A stretch of DNA of 64,000 bases from QHXQ01 sp045807745 (GTDB lineage Bacteria; Acidobacteriota; Blastocatellia; Pyrinomonadales; Pyrinomonadaceae), in the NCBI GenBank assembly GCA_045807745.1, contig JBJMGT010000018.1, positions 1-64,000 on the forward strand. The letters are read 5' to 3'. The notes under the pieces are model-generated. The model searched no databases, was not told where the DNA came from, and saw nothing but the letters and a program-made list of their open reading frames with translations. Made by a program: the position numbers and the translations under genes. Of the stretch, positions 1-9,093 are shown in pieces (the first letter of the stretch is position 1; every line of letters begins with the position of its first letter).

Positions 1-46
1 GGTGCTGACATTGCACCGCGCCGCTTCTCTTCTATGCTGTGGGCGC

Positions 47-1102
47 TTACGGTTTCGCCGCGGCCGGCTGCTTATACTTGTCGATCAACTGCTGCAAGCC
101 GTCGAGCGAGTTCTTGTGCCGGTACTTATAGTCGGTCTGCAAATCCTGTAACACCGAATCGTGAATCTGCTGATACTGTGCATTGCCCTCGGAGAATGCG
201 ATGACGTGCGCGTAGAGGTCTATGACCTCGTCGAGCGTTGTCTCGGCTTGCTTCAGCATCTCGGCCTGCGCCGGGCCGGTCGCCGCCTTATACTTGGCCA
301 CGAGGTCGATGTAGTCCTCGTTCCTGATACTGCCGAGCACGTAGTAAGCGAACAGATCGGTCGGGTTGAGCGCGATGGCGCGTTGCAGTTTGGCCTTGGC
401 CGTCGCGTGGTCGCCGCTGGCGTAGAGCAGGAGGCCGTGGAGCCGATAGAGTTGCGGCAGTTGTTTCGTCTTATAGTCAGTCCAAGTGGCGTCGTCGAGG
501 ACAGCCGGTTTCTTATCCGCTTCGATCAACTCGATTACGCGCGCGGCATATTGCGCGGACTGGGGCGCGTATTGTGCGTTTTGCTGTTGCAGTTGACTAT
601 AGCCAGCGTTGACCAATTCGACCATTGCGGTGACCGGATCGGGCAGCTTATCAACTATTGTCGCGGCCAGTTTGAAGGCATTGTCGAACTGCTTGGTCGC
701 GAGGTAGGCGTGCAGCAATTCCGGATTGAGCACGTCCGCTTCGCCGGGCTGATTGAAGAGCGCGCGAAAACTGTCCGCGAGCGTGCTCAACTGTGCCGGG
801 TCGGTCGTGTCGCCGATCTTTTCCGCGACGAGTTGGGCCACTTGCACACGCAGCGTGGTCTTCGGAAACTTCTTAAGGAATGCATCGGCGGCCGCGAGTC
901 GGCCTTGCGCGTCCGGCGCAGCTTCGACCTTGCGCGCTTCTGTCAACTCGGCCGCCGGCACGCCCGCCGGTTGACTCTTGGCCGGCGCTGGCGGCGTCTG
1001 CGCGCGCGCGGCAGCCGCGCGCGCGCCGGTCACGGCCAACGCGCCCAGCGCGAGGCCCACACTTAACAATAGACGACCCGCCGGCCGTACTCTGACTCTC
1101 AT
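47..1102 (-). CDS. Exported TPR-containing protein, function unknown
   Basis: A 351-residue protein starting at the ATG at 1102, preceded by a GGGGAG ribosome site; the open frame runs further upstream but without such a site. The N-terminus has two arginines, a hydrophobic stretch (LLLSVGLALGALAVTG) and an AxA region, a Sec signal peptide. The mature part is alpha-helical; residues about 215-260 (GLLLYASGDHATAKAKLQRA, then LNPTDLFAYYVLGSI) form a clear TPR pair. No catalytic motif is visible. It is the last of a leftward run of TPR genes (1-6.9 kb), probably periplasmic scaffolds. The family cannot be named from sequence alone. Confidence 0.75.
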   Translation of the reverse strand: MRVRVRPAGRLLLSVGLALGALAVTGARAAAARAQTPPAPAKSQPAGVPAAELTEARKVEAAPDAQGRLAAADAFLKKFPKTTLRVQVAQLVAEKIGDTTDPAQLSTLADSFRALFNQPGEADVLNPELLHAYLATKQFDNAFKLAATIVDKLPDPVTAMVELVNAGYSQLQQQNAQYAPQSAQYAARVIELIEADKKPAVLDDATWTDYKTKQLPQLYRLHGLLLYASGDHATAKAKLQRAIALNPTDLFAYYVLGSIRNEDYIDLVAKYKAATGPAQAEMLKQAETTLDEVIDLYAHVIAFSEGNAQYQQIHDSVLQDLQTDYKYRHKNSLDGLQQLIDKYKQPAAAKP

Positions 1103-1212
1103 GTTCGGCTCCCCCTGTTTAATTAAAATGCGGCGGCCAAAACGGCCGCAGGCTGTGCGCATCGGACGTGCGTCGCTCGTTGTCAGTGTAAGCGCCGCGC
1201 CGCGCTCTTCGG

Positions 1213-2247
1213 TTACTGCGTCATCAACTTGGCTAGTTCTTTCGCCAACTCAGGCTTCGAGTTGAGCAACGCCTTCTGCTGCTCGACGAGACCCGCGCGG
1301 TTGTCCAGTATGTAATAGACGATGCCGAGATTATAGTGCGCCTCTGCATGGTCGGGCGCGAGCGCGAGCGCTTGCTTGAAAGCCTCAGCCGCTTCCCCGT
1401 ACTGCTCAAGCTTGCTGTAAGCGACGCCGAGATTATAGTAAGTCATCTCGAACGTCGGGTTCTTTATGTCCGGGGCTTGGGCCAAGCGGGCCTTAAAGCC
1501 TTCGATGGCCTCTTGGAAAGATTTGATCGCGTCCTGCTGCTGCCCCAGAGCGGCGTAAGAGAGACCGATATTGTAGAGCGGCATGGCCTTCGTCAAGTCC
1601 GGTTTCGGACTGTGCGCGATGACCTGCTGGTAGGCGGCGACGGCCTCTTTATGCTGCCCGAGATTGGCGAGCACGTTGCCGAGATTGTAGTACGCGCGCA
1701 GGAGGTCGCTCTGCGAGTCGCGCGGCTGCTCGGATTCCGTGTCGGGCTTGAGCGTGACGGCGTGCTGGTAAGCGGCGGCCGCTTCTTTGAATTGCCCTAG
1801 CGCCTCGTAAGCCCCGCCGAGCAGGTAGTAGGCGCGGAACATTTCGGGCCAAGCGGCGGCGGCCTCCTTGTAGGCTTGCGCGGCCGCCGTGTATTGCGTC
1901 GCAGACTCCTGCTTCTGCCCGGCCTCCTCTTTCGCCTGCGCGTCCTCATAAGCCTCGTTGCCGCGCGCCAAAGCGTCGAGGGCCTTGGCTTCATTCTCCT
2001 TGACGCCTACTTCGGGGCCGCCGCGCGTCGCCCCGCCCGTGACCAACTTATCCGAGGCGTCGCGCCCCGCGTACTGCTCAAAGCCCTTCGCCCCCGGCGG
2101 CAGTTTCTTCTTCTTCGGTTGCGCTTGCCCCGCGGGCGGCGTCTGGGCATTGGCGTTCGACGACAGCCGAGTGACAGCGCCATATAGCAACAGCGCGCAG
2201 CACGCGCCAACCATTAAGTGATGCGAGAGAGTGAATAGTTTTGTCAT
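1213..2247 (-). CDS. Exported TPR protein, paralogue A
   Basis: A 344-residue protein starting at the ATG at 2247, behind an AAGGAA ribosome site that is conserved in the neighbouring paralogue. The MTKLFTLS start leads into a hydrophobic signal segment. A lysine-rich linker (QPKKKKLPPGAKGFEQYAGR) follows, then four to five TPRs from residue about 90 to 320 (AYYLLGGAYEALGQFKEA, AYYNLGNVLANLGQHKEA, YNIGLSYAALGQQQDA, YYNLGVAYSKLEQYGEA, HYNLGIVYYIL). The C-terminus (EQQKALLNSKPELAKELAKL) is shared with the gene at 2399-3334. Likely a periplasmic protein-interaction scaffold; no enzymatic motif is seen. Confidence 0.8.
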   Translation of the reverse strand: MTKLFTLSHHLMVGACCALLLYGAVTRLSSNANAQTPPAGQAQPKKKKLPPGAKGFEQYAGRDASDKLVTGGATRGGPEVGVKENEAKALDALARGNEAYEDAQAKEEAGQKQESATQYTAAAQAYKEAAAAWPEMFRAYYLLGGAYEALGQFKEAAAAYQHAVTLKPDTESEQPRDSQSDLLRAYYNLGNVLANLGQHKEAVAAYQQVIAHSPKPDLTKAMPLYNIGLSYAALGQQQDAIKSFQEAIEGFKARLAQAPDIKNPTFEMTYYNLGVAYSKLEQYGEAAEAFKQALALAPDHAEAHYNLGIVYYILDNRAGLVEQQKALLNSKPELAKELAKLMTQ

Positions 2248-2398
2248 GACGAATTTCCTTTTTAACAACAGTCGTAGATTAACGCCCCCTGTTCACGCCC
2301 CCGGTTTCGGGCAAAGTGTTGCGGCGCACGTCCGGCAGTCTTTTGCGCCGGACGTGCGCCGCTCGCTGCATGTGTCAGCGCTTAGCAGTCATGCCGCT

Positions 2399-3334
2399 TC
2401 ATTGCGCAGCCATCAACTTGGCCAGCTCTTTCGCCAGTTCAGGCTTCGAGTTGAGCAACGCCTTCTGCTGTTCGATGAGACCCGCGCGGTTGTTTATCAT
2501 GTAGTAGACCAGCCCCAGGTTGTAGCGCGCCTCGGCATGCGTGTCGTCTAACTCAATCGCCTTCTTGAACGCTTCGGCGGCCTTGTCGTACTGCTCGGTC
2601 TTGCCGTAGGCGAGGCCGAGATTGTACCAACTCAGCTCGAACTGGGGGTTCAAGTCCACGGCCTGCTTGAAGTAGCTGATCGCATCCGCCTGCTTGTCGA
2701 GCGCGGCGTAGGAGAGACCGATGTTGTAATAGGGTTTCGAGAGCTTTGGCATGCGTGTGACGACCTGCTTGTAGGCGTCAATGGCTTCCATGTGCTGGCC
2801 GGCGCTGGCGAAGGCGTTGCCCAGATTGTAGTACGCGTAGAGCACGTCGTCCTGCGTGTCCTTCTCCGGGTCGAGCGGCAGCGTGGTCGCGTGCTTATAG
2901 GCGTCGGCGGCTTCCTTGAACTGCCCCAATGCCTCGTAGGTCGCGCCCAGACTGTAATAGGCCTTGAACATCTTGGGGTTGCTCTGGATCACTTCCTTGA
3001 ACGCATCGGCCGCCTTCTGATATTGCGCCGCCGCTTCCTTTGTCTCCCCGTTCTTCTCTTTCTCCACCGCCGCCGCGTAAGCATCGTTACCGCGCGCCAG
3101 CACGTCCTCTATGCCGCGCGTCGCGCCGCCCGTGACCAACTTATCCGAGGCGTCGCGCCCCGCGTACTGCTCAAAGCCCTTCGCCCCCGGCGGCAGTTTC
3201 TTCTTCTTCGGCTGCGCTTGCCCCGCGGGCGGCGTCTGCGCAGACGCGGACAGTGCCCCCACGGCACTAAAGAGCAACAGCGCACAGCAGGCGCTGATGA
3301 GCAGGCGATTCGATAGAGTGAATAGTTTCGTCAT
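2399..3334 (-). CDS. Exported TPR protein, paralogue B
   Basis: A 311-residue paralogue of the adjacent gene. The ATG at 3334 sits behind the same AAGGAA ribosome site; a TTG two codons upstream is a less likely start. Signal peptide MTKLFTLSNRLLISACCALL and the same KKKKLPPGAKGFEQYAGR linker are present. Four TPRs (YYSLGATYEALGQFKEA, YYNLGNAFASAGQHMEA, YNIGLSYAALDKQADA, WYNLGLAYGKTEQYDKA, RYNLGLVYYM) and the conserved C-terminal tail follow. The linker-coding DNA (about 3118-3239) is nearly identical to 2025-2146 in the neighbour, although the TPR parts have diverged, which suggests recent duplication or gene conversion. It probably has a scaffold role in the envelope. Confidence 0.8.
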   Translation of the reverse strand: MTKLFTLSNRLLISACCALLLFSAVGALSASAQTPPAGQAQPKKKKLPPGAKGFEQYAGRDASDKLVTGGATRGIEDVLARGNDAYAAAVEKEKNGETKEAAAQYQKAADAFKEVIQSNPKMFKAYYSLGATYEALGQFKEAADAYKHATTLPLDPEKDTQDDVLYAYYNLGNAFASAGQHMEAIDAYKQVVTRMPKLSKPYYNIGLSYAALDKQADAISYFKQAVDLNPQFELSWYNLGLAYGKTEQYDKAAEAFKKAIELDDTHAEARYNLGLVYYMINNRAGLIEQQKALLNSKPELAKELAKLMAAQ

Positions 3335-3618
3335 AATCAATTTCCTTTTCGGTAACTGTGCCTGCGCTCTAGCAAGCGCAAACGTAAACGATCAAATGCG
3401 CCTGATGGCGAACGAGCATGTCAGGCTCATGCTGCCTTTAGTACGCGGCGCGGGGCACACCAATGTCTCGGATGAAAGATCAGTGCGCGCCGGCTGCCCG
3501 CATTTTATGGTCTGCCGAGCGCGCACACAAGGTACGCACCTCAGCGGCTAACGGATGCCGCACGAAACCAGCCAGCCCGCGCTCCGCCCCGGCTTCGTGC
3601 GCCTGCAATTGTCGCGCT

Positions 3619-6600
3619 TTATTGCCAATCGCCCACGAGGATGAAAGGTGCCCAGTAGAAGGGCGCGCTGTAGCGTTTACCGGCGATCATCTGTTGTTGG
3701 GCGGCGCGCAAGGCGGCCGGCGCGCCCGTCGCTTGGCCTTTGAGCAGACGTTGGTAGAAGTCCGGCATCAACTCGGCGGTCGATTTGTCGGCCACCGACC
3801 AGAGACTGACGCCAACCGTGGGTGCGCCCGCGTAGATGAAGGCGCGCGTCAGACCGATGACGCCTTCGCCGCGCTTCTCTTTGCCCAGCCCGGTCTCGCA
3901 TGCAGACAATATCACGAGTGGGCTACCCAGACGCAAATTAAAAACTTCGCCCACGCGCAGGAAACCGTCCGCGTCGCCCGCGCCCGCCGGCGCAAGCGCG
4001 AGACCCGTAAACTGCGGGCGCTCGGCGTCGAGCAGTCCATGCGTGGCAATGTGGAGCATGCGGTAGCGACTCAGGTCGCGCCCCTCTATGTTGCCCTCGC
4101 TCGCTTCCGTATCAAGCCACACGTCCGCGCCCGCGCCCGCCGTGCGTGCAAGCTGCGCGATCTGCTGCGCCTCCGCGCGCGTGCCCACGAGGCGCGCGAG
4201 TTTCAGTTTTGTGATCTTCGTCTGCGTCACGTCCGCGACGGCGCTGCCGAGCGCCAAGCCCCGCATCTCATCATCGCGTACTGCCGCGCCCTTCGCACGC
4301 GGATCACTCGCATCAAAGACCGGGTCCGCCACGAGCAACAGATTCTGCGCGCCCTGCGCGCTACTACTGCGCGCCTGTCGCCGGATGACGGCGACGACGG
4401 AAGCGGACGGCGCATAGACGATCTCATTCGTCTGCACGAGGTACGGGAGGCTAGCGAACTCCGTGCCGCCTGCTTGCGTGACCAGCGCTTCAAACGGCAA
4501 GAAGTTAAGCGCGCCGTCGGCGACGACGAGCAAACGCTTGTTAGCGATGGCGGGGGCCGCGGGCGCGACGATGCTCTGATAGAGCGCGGCGGCGGCGGCG
4601 GCGAACGCGCCCACGTTCTCCGGCGGCGGCGCAGTGCCAAGCTTCAGCCCGCGCACGTCACTGTCGGCCGCCAACTCGACGATGGAGCGGCGCTGCCCCG
4701 TCGGGACTAACTGCTCGCGCACGTGCTCGACCTGTTGCTCTATGTTCTCGCGTGTGGGCAGACGATGAAGCGCCAGCCCGTTGTTCTTAGTCACGACCCA
4801 GAGATACGAGTGCTCGCTGCCGAGACTGTATTCGAGGAGCACCGTGTCGTTGTCGAGCACCTGCGTCTGCACTTCGGCGAGCGTGAGCGGTTGCGCCCGC
4901 ACGAGCATGTTGTAGCGCGGACTGGCGACCCTGATCTGATTCTCCAGACTCTCGGCTTCGCCAGTCAGGCGCTCAAGCTCCGCTTCGAGTTTCGTAACCG
5001 AACTGCTGGGCGCAGCATCGGTCGCGCTGACGCCCGTCAACAGGTCTGCGATCTCCTGCTGCCGCGCAAAATTGTCGGCCCTTTGTTGCAACAGAGCGGC
5101 GGGCACGCCCGCAGTAATATCAGCGTGCGCCTCGCCGAGCAGATCGAGGATCGAGCGCGCGCGTCCCTCCTCCGCGATGCGGAACGACTCCACCGCGTAA
5201 GCCAGCGCCGGCCCGCTCAAAGGCGCATTCGCATCGAGCGCGTGCGCAAATGTCGCCCGATTCGTTGGCAGCCCTTGCGTCGTCGCCGTCAAGGCCATCT
5301 CGGCTGAGACCGACGCGGCTTCGTCGAAGACATCTTTCGTGTGCGCGAGAAAACTTGTGCGCGCGTCGTCGGCGCGGAGACTGCCGGCAAAGAGCGTCTC
5401 GATCTCGTCGAGCGCGGTACGATAAGCGCGGCGCGCGTCGTCGCGCAGTTGGAACGCGGCCCGCGGATCGCGCGCAGCCGCGGACTGCAACCATTTACTG
5501 CGACCCAAGCCGCGTTGGGCCGCCCAAGCGAGTTCCAAACGATTATCGGTCTGCGCGCTGCGGGCCGCTTGCTCGTAGAGTTTGACCGCATCGCTGTAGC
5601 GCCCTTGTTTGAGCGCGATGTCGCCGAGACTCGTGCGCGCGACGGCGCGATAGAGCCGCGCGGCCTGTAGGCTCGCGGTCGGCGCGTCGCCATCGCTCGC
5701 GGCCAGTATGTTCTCGAAGTGCACTTGCGCGCCCGCGAGGTTATTGCGCTCAAAGTCTATGCGCGCCAGCCCGAGTTCGGCCGTCACGTAACTGATGAAG
5801 AGTGCGTAGAGATCAAAGCAGGCGCTAGGCGAGCTATGCGACTGTGGGCTTGCGTTATGCGCAGCCTGCGCAGCCGTGCCCGCAGCGGCCGCGCCGGGCG
5901 GCAGGACGAGTGCGCCGCCGCTGTGCCGCAGCACGACGTGATAAGGCTCGGCCAAGTCGGACGGCTGCACGTTGATCTCTTGTTCGGGGTAGCCCTTGGC
6001 CTTTAGTTGTAGCTTGAGGTTGGGGCCGACGTGGAGCGGATTCATAACGGCCCGCCCCGTTGGGTCGGTCTGGTTCATGCAGTCGCAGATGAAGCCGTTA
6101 GCGCGGTTGCTGGTCAGCCGCGCATCGACGTTCTCGACCGGATTGCCCTGCTCGTCGGTCACGCGCAAGTCCATGCGCCCGATGCCGTCCGGGCCTTGCG
6201 GCGCATGGCCCATGTTCACGGGGCCGCTCGCCGGGCCGACACCAATGGGCGGCATTGTCGGACTGTTGCCGTGCGGCTGCGGCAGCGCATCGCAGGCGAG
6301 TCCCGGCATGAGCGCGGCACTCACCGCAGCGAACGTCACCGCACCGCCCGCGCCGGAGTTTCTATTGTCGCGGCCGTTGCTGCCGCCGCCGTTGCCGCCA
6401 AAGCCTGCGCCGCTGTTGTTGTTCTTGCCTTGTTGACTGATCTGCGCGAAGGCGGCGCGCGCTTCATCTGTGCGGTCGGCGAGATAGTAAGCCTCGCCGA
6501 GTTTGGCGTACATCAGGTTGGCGTTCGCCGTCTCTTTCCACGCGTGATACCAATCGGCGGCCGTCCGGTAGTGCGGCAGGGCCAACTCGTACTGCCCCTG

Positions 6601-6888
6601 ACGTATGTATACGTCGCCGATGGCATCGTGCGCGGCGGCCGCGCCCACTTGATCGCCGGTGTCTGTGAACTGCTTGAGCGCGGCCTCCAATAACGGGAGC
6701 GCCTGATCGGCGCGATTGCGGCGCAAGAGCGCCTGTCCTTGTTTGAGCGTGGCCGCGGCTTGCGTCATCCCTGTGCCCGGCTTTGGTTGTTGCGCGAGGG
6801 CCGGTGACGGCTGCGTGCCGAGCGTGCCCCAGATGAGCACGACTGCAAGTAGAGCGGCCAGTGACGAACGAAGGCGACGACTAAACAT
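3619..6888 (-). CDS. Exported TPR-CHAT protein with an inserted carboxypeptidase-regulatory-like domain
   Basis: A 1089-residue protein. The ATG at 6888 follows GGGAG; the frame upstream of it is unlikely to be coding. Signal peptide about 1-33 (ends ALAQQ). TPRs at about 45-160 (degenerate) and 355-490. Between them, about 225-325, a beta-rich segment (MDLRVTDEQGNPVENVDARL, then AVMNPLHVGPNLKLQLKAKG) resembles CarboxypepD_reg/Ig-like domains. The C-terminal 320 residues are a CHAT domain, a caspase-like peptidase fold, with the expected His (LHIATHG, about 950) and Cys (LSACETG, about 997) and the terminal APFYWAPFILVGDW motif. CHAT domains act as proteases in some systems. The export signal here argues for an envelope role rather than a cytosolic death effector. 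The substrate is unknown. Confidence 0.88.
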   Translation of the reverse strand: MFSRRLRSSLAALLAVVLIWGTLGTQPSPALAQQPKPGTGMTQAAATLKQGQALLRRNRADQALPLLEAALKQFTDTGDQVGAAAAHDAIGDVYIRQGQYELALPHYRTAADWYHAWKETANANLMYAKLGEAYYLADRTDEARAAFAQISQQGKNNNSGAGFGGNGGGSNGRDNRNSGAGGAVTFAAVSAALMPGLACDALPQPHGNSPTMPPIGVGPASGPVNMGHAPQGPDGIGRMDLRVTDEQGNPVENVDARLTSNRANGFICDCMNQTDPTGRAVMNPLHVGPNLKLQLKAKGYPEQEINVQPSDLAEPYHVVLRHSGGALVLPPGAAAAGTAAQAAHNASPQSHSSPSACFDLYALFISYVTAELGLARIDFERNNLAGAQVHFENILAASDGDAPTASLQAARLYRAVARTSLGDIALKQGRYSDAVKLYEQAARSAQTDNRLELAWAAQRGLGRSKWLQSAAARDPRAAFQLRDDARRAYRTALDEIETLFAGSLRADDARTSFLAHTKDVFDEAASVSAEMALTATTQGLPTNRATFAHALDANAPLSGPALAYAVESFRIAEEGRARSILDLLGEAHADITAGVPAALLQQRADNFARQQEIADLLTGVSATDAAPSSSVTKLEAELERLTGEAESLENQIRVASPRYNMLVRAQPLTLAEVQTQVLDNDTVLLEYSLGSEHSYLWVVTKNNGLALHRLPTRENIEQQVEHVREQLVPTGQRRSIVELAADSDVRGLKLGTAPPPENVGAFAAAAAALYQSIVAPAAPAIANKRLLVVADGALNFLPFEALVTQAGGTEFASLPYLVQTNEIVYAPSASVVAVIRRQARSSSAQGAQNLLLVADPVFDASDPRAKGAAVRDDEMRGLALGSAVADVTQTKITKLKLARLVGTRAEAQQIAQLARTAGAGADVWLDTEASEGNIEGRDLSRYRMLHIATHGLLDAERPQFTGLALAPAGAGDADGFLRVGEVFNLRLGSPLVILSACETGLGKEKRGEGVIGLTRAFIYAGAPTVGVSLWSVADKSTAELMPDFYQRLLKGQATGAPAALRAAQQQMIAGKRYSAPFYWAPFILVGDWQ

Positions 6889-7228
6889 ATAAGACTCCCG
6901 TATGCTCGTGGAGAAGAAAGATGTAGTGCGCGTTGGGCAAGTGTGCGTGTCCGTTTGTGTTGGGGGAGACGACAAGCGATTCACTACTTACTACGTTTGA
7001 ATTTAGCATAGACGACAGCCCACGCCAACCGAGTGCCCGTTTATCCGTCGCCCACGTATTAAGCGGCATGCTGTTTGCGCCTGTTCCCTTCAGCCGAGCC
7101 GTTTCGCGGCAGACTGTACAGTTTGCAGCCGCTCTCCCCGTTCGGCTTGACGACGGTTGTGCCGGGTCGCGGACACCGCGGGCGCCAGCCGCCGCAAACA
7201 TCAAGCAAATTACGATGGGAGGTCAGGC
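6889..7228. other. Divergent intergenic region, no gene seen
   Basis: This 340-bp region separates the leftward TPR-CHAT gene from the rightward basic-protein gene, so it must hold two promoters. I see no confident -35/-10 pair. Two small signals are present: a heptamer-like string GATTCACTACTTACTAC at about 6979-6995, resembling an arm of the hairpin at 9031-9084, and a perfect 10-bp palindrome ACTGTACAGT at 7113-7122. Open frames here lack ribosome sites and coding character. Confidence 0.4.
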
Positions 7229-7615
7229 ATGAGATTTAGCGCAATCAATTTGAAACAATGGGCGGGCACGTTGTTCTGCGGCGCGGCCCTCGCCTTCGGC
7301 TGTACGACGGCCTACGGGCAAGACAGGCACGACGTGCGTAAGTTCGAGCGGCACGAACTCAAGCAGCACCAGAAGTTTGAGCGCCGCGAACTGAAAGATC
7401 GCTTCCGCACGGAGCGCCGGCTCTATGGCAACAACAGCGACTGGCGCATGCGCCGACAGAGTGAGCGCACGGCGCTCAGACTGCACCAACGGACTGAACG
7501 GCTCGTGCTCAAGCAACGCTACAATCCGGGTCGTCATCTGGGACGCGGCTATTACCGCGCGCCGGGTCAACGCTTCTACGGCCCGCCCGTTCGCCGCGCG
7601 CGCTTCCGTAGATAA
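7229..7615 (+). CDS. Small, very basic exported protein of unknown function
   Basis: A 128-residue protein whose ATG at 7229 follows a strong GGGAGG ribosome site at 7217-7222; the frame upstream is not favoured. Residues 1-30 form a signal peptide (hydrophobic GTLFCGAALAFGC, then AYGQ). The FGC could be a lipobox but is not canonical. The mature part is extremely rich in Arg, His and Glu in a near-periodic pattern (FERHELKQHQKFERRELKDR), predicted to be one long helix, and ends in a Gly/Tyr/Pro/Arg tail. No enzymatic motif. It stands alone between a divergent promoter region and a perfect bidirectional terminator. It could bind nucleic acid, envelope polyanions or metal; this is a guess. Confidence 0.7.
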   Translation: MRFSAINLKQWAGTLFCGAALAFGCTTAYGQDRHDVRKFERHELKQHQKFERRELKDRFRTERRLYGNNSDWRMRRQSERTALRLHQRTERLVLKQRYNPGRHLGRGYYRAPGQRFYGPPVRRARFRR

Positions 7616-7684
7616 GGCATAGCGAGCCTATGGCATATTAGTCAGTACCGCAGGCGGCACTGGACTATGCTTTAGCACACGCAA

Positions 7685-7723
7685 ACGATGGGCGGTCTTG
7701 ATTTGATCAAGACCGCCCATCGT
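7685..7723. terminator. Bidirectional intrinsic terminator between convergent genes
   Basis: A perfect 18-bp inverted repeat (7685-7702 and 7706-7723) with a 3-nt loop, followed by TCTTTT on the plus strand. It lies between the end of the basic protein gene (7615, plus) and the end of the permease gene (7742, minus), so it can serve both transcripts. Confidence 0.85.
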
Positions 7724-7741
7724 TCTTTTCATAACTCGGCT

Positions 7742-9016
7742 TTACTCGTAACGCAGACACTCAATCGGGTCGAGCCGCGAGGCCTTCATCGCCGGCCAGA
7801 CGCCGAAGATAAGCCCGATGCCGATGGAGACGAACAGCCCCGTGATGACCGCCCACGCGGGGATCGCGGCGGGCAAGCTGGGCACGAGTAGCATGATGAG
7901 CTGGCTCACGCCGATGGAGAGCAGCACGCCGACGATGCCGCCGAAGAGCGTCAACGTCATCGCTTCGTAGAGAAACTGGCTGACGATGTCGCGGCGGCGC
8001 GCGCCGATAGCTTTGCGCACGCCGATCTCCTGCGTCCGCTCGGTCACGGAGACGAGCATGATGTTCATCACGCCGATGCCGCCGACCAGAAGACCGATGC
8101 CAGAGAACGCGATGGCGATAAGACCCACCATGCCGAAGATGCTGTCGAACTGACTGACAAAGGTATCGGCTGTTTTGAGATCGAAGTTGTTCGGTTGCTC
8201 GAACTTCACGCTCCGGCGCGTGCGTAAGATTTCCTCGACTTGATCGTAAGCCTCCTGCCTGAGGCCCGACTTCGCCTGAATGATCAGCAACACGAACTTG
8301 CGCCCGGGCGCGACCTGCACGCCGGTGCGGAACGGCACATAGACGGCGTTGTCCTCGTCGTTCTCGCCCATGAAAGTGCTCTTGCGCTTCTCCAGCACGC
8401 CGATGATCTCCCAGATGTAGCCGCCCATCTTGACGTGTGTGCCGGCGATATTATCGGGTCGATCAGGAAAGAGCGCTTCGGCGGCGTTGACGCCGATGAC
8501 CATGACGTTGCGCCGGTAGGTGTCGTCCTGCTCGTTGATGAAGCGCCCCTCTTTGAGCTTGACGTTGGTGATGAGACCGTAGTTGGGCGTGATGCCCTGC
8601 GTGTTGCCACGCCGGTAGGTCTTGCCCGTATCGGTAATGATCGTGTCGTCGAAGCCGCTGCCCCAACCGCCGATGTTCGGCGCTTCGTAAGCCACGTCTT
8701 CCACGGCAGTCGCACGCTCGCGGATCGCTTCGCCATCGTCGGCCGTCAGCGGCTTGCGCACGCGCTCGCCCTGATCGCGCTCGCCGACCGTGATGCCGGT
8801 CGTCAGGTGGAAGGCGTAGATGTTGTTTGCACCATACTCCTCGATGATCTTGACGAGGCTGCCGCGCAGGCCCGTCAGCAGCGCGGCCACGACGATGACG
8901 GTCATCACACCGATGATAATGCCGAGCACCGTGAGCGAGCTGCGGAACTTGTGCGCCCGGATCGAGTCGAACGCCATGCCGATGATGTCTTTGGTGATGA
9001 AGCCGGGCAGCCGCAT
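7742..9016 (-). CDS. MacB/FtsX-type ABC transporter permease
   Basis: A 424-residue permease. The N-terminal helix (SSLTVLGIIIGVMTVIVVAA, about 26-46) follows a short cytoplasmic segment. A long periplasmic MacB_PCD core (about 50-290) comes next. Three C-terminal helices of the FtsX domain start at about 295 (GLIAIAFSGIGLLVGGIGVM) and include the conserved MLVSVTERTQEIGVRKAIGA segment. This is the mechanotransmission ABC fold without the fused ATPase of MacB. A GAGG ribosome site lies 8 nt from the ATG. It follows a paralogous permease gene with a 77-bp gap holding a hairpin. No ATPase or membrane-fusion gene is next to it, so the ATPase must be encoded elsewhere. It probably exports a peptide, lipid or drug, or moves lipoproteins. 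Confidence 0.88.
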   Translation of the reverse strand: MRLPGFITKDIIGMAFDSIRAHKFRSSLTVLGIIIGVMTVIVVAALLTGLRGSLVKIIEEYGANNIYAFHLTTGITVGERDQGERVRKPLTADDGEAIRERATAVEDVAYEAPNIGGWGSGFDDTIITDTGKTYRRGNTQGITPNYGLITNVKLKEGRFINEQDDTYRRNVMVIGVNAAEALFPDRPDNIAGTHVKMGGYIWEIIGVLEKRKSTFMGENDEDNAVYVPFRTGVQVAPGRKFVLLIIQAKSGLRQEAYDQVEEILRTRRSVKFEQPNNFDLKTADTFVSQFDSIFGMVGLIAIAFSGIGLLVGGIGVMNIMLVSVTERTQEIGVRKAIGARRRDIVSQFLYEAMTLTLFGGIVGVLLSIGVSQLIMLLVPSLPAAIPAWAVITGLFVSIGIGLIFGVWPAMKASRLDPIECLRYE

Positions 9017-9030
9017 GATAAAACCTCGTC

Positions 9031-9084
9031 AATCGTAAATCGTGAACAGAGAGAACTGTTTTTCTCTATTTACGGTTTACGATT
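9031..9084. repeat. Heptamer-arm hairpin H1
   Basis: An imperfect inverted repeat of about 25 bp per arm (9031-9055 and 9060-9084). The arms are built from 7-nt units of the type CGTAAAT (AATCGTA-AATCGTG on the left, ATTTACG-GTTTACG on the right). It starts 10 nt after the stop codon of the upstream permease gene (minus, stop at 9094) and precedes the next permease start. The pyrimidine string TTTTTCTCT lies just before the right arm, as in other members of the family described in the findings. Confidence 0.7.
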
Positions 9085-9093
9085 CACTATTTA

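Noticed and set aside
1..17. GGTGC-N7-GCACC hairpin at the left edge
   Set aside because: Only 5 bp and at the window boundary; its context cannot be judged.
3463..4710. 415-codon plus-strand frame opposite the TPR-CHAT gene
   Set aside because: Arg/Ala-rich antisense shadow of an intact CHAT domain; no ribosome site and no recognised motif.
7113..7122. ACTGTACAGT palindrome as a LexA-type box
   Set aside because: It is shorter than known LexA boxes (CTGT-N8-ACAG) and lies by a gene with no SOS link; a 10-bp palindrome can occur by chance.
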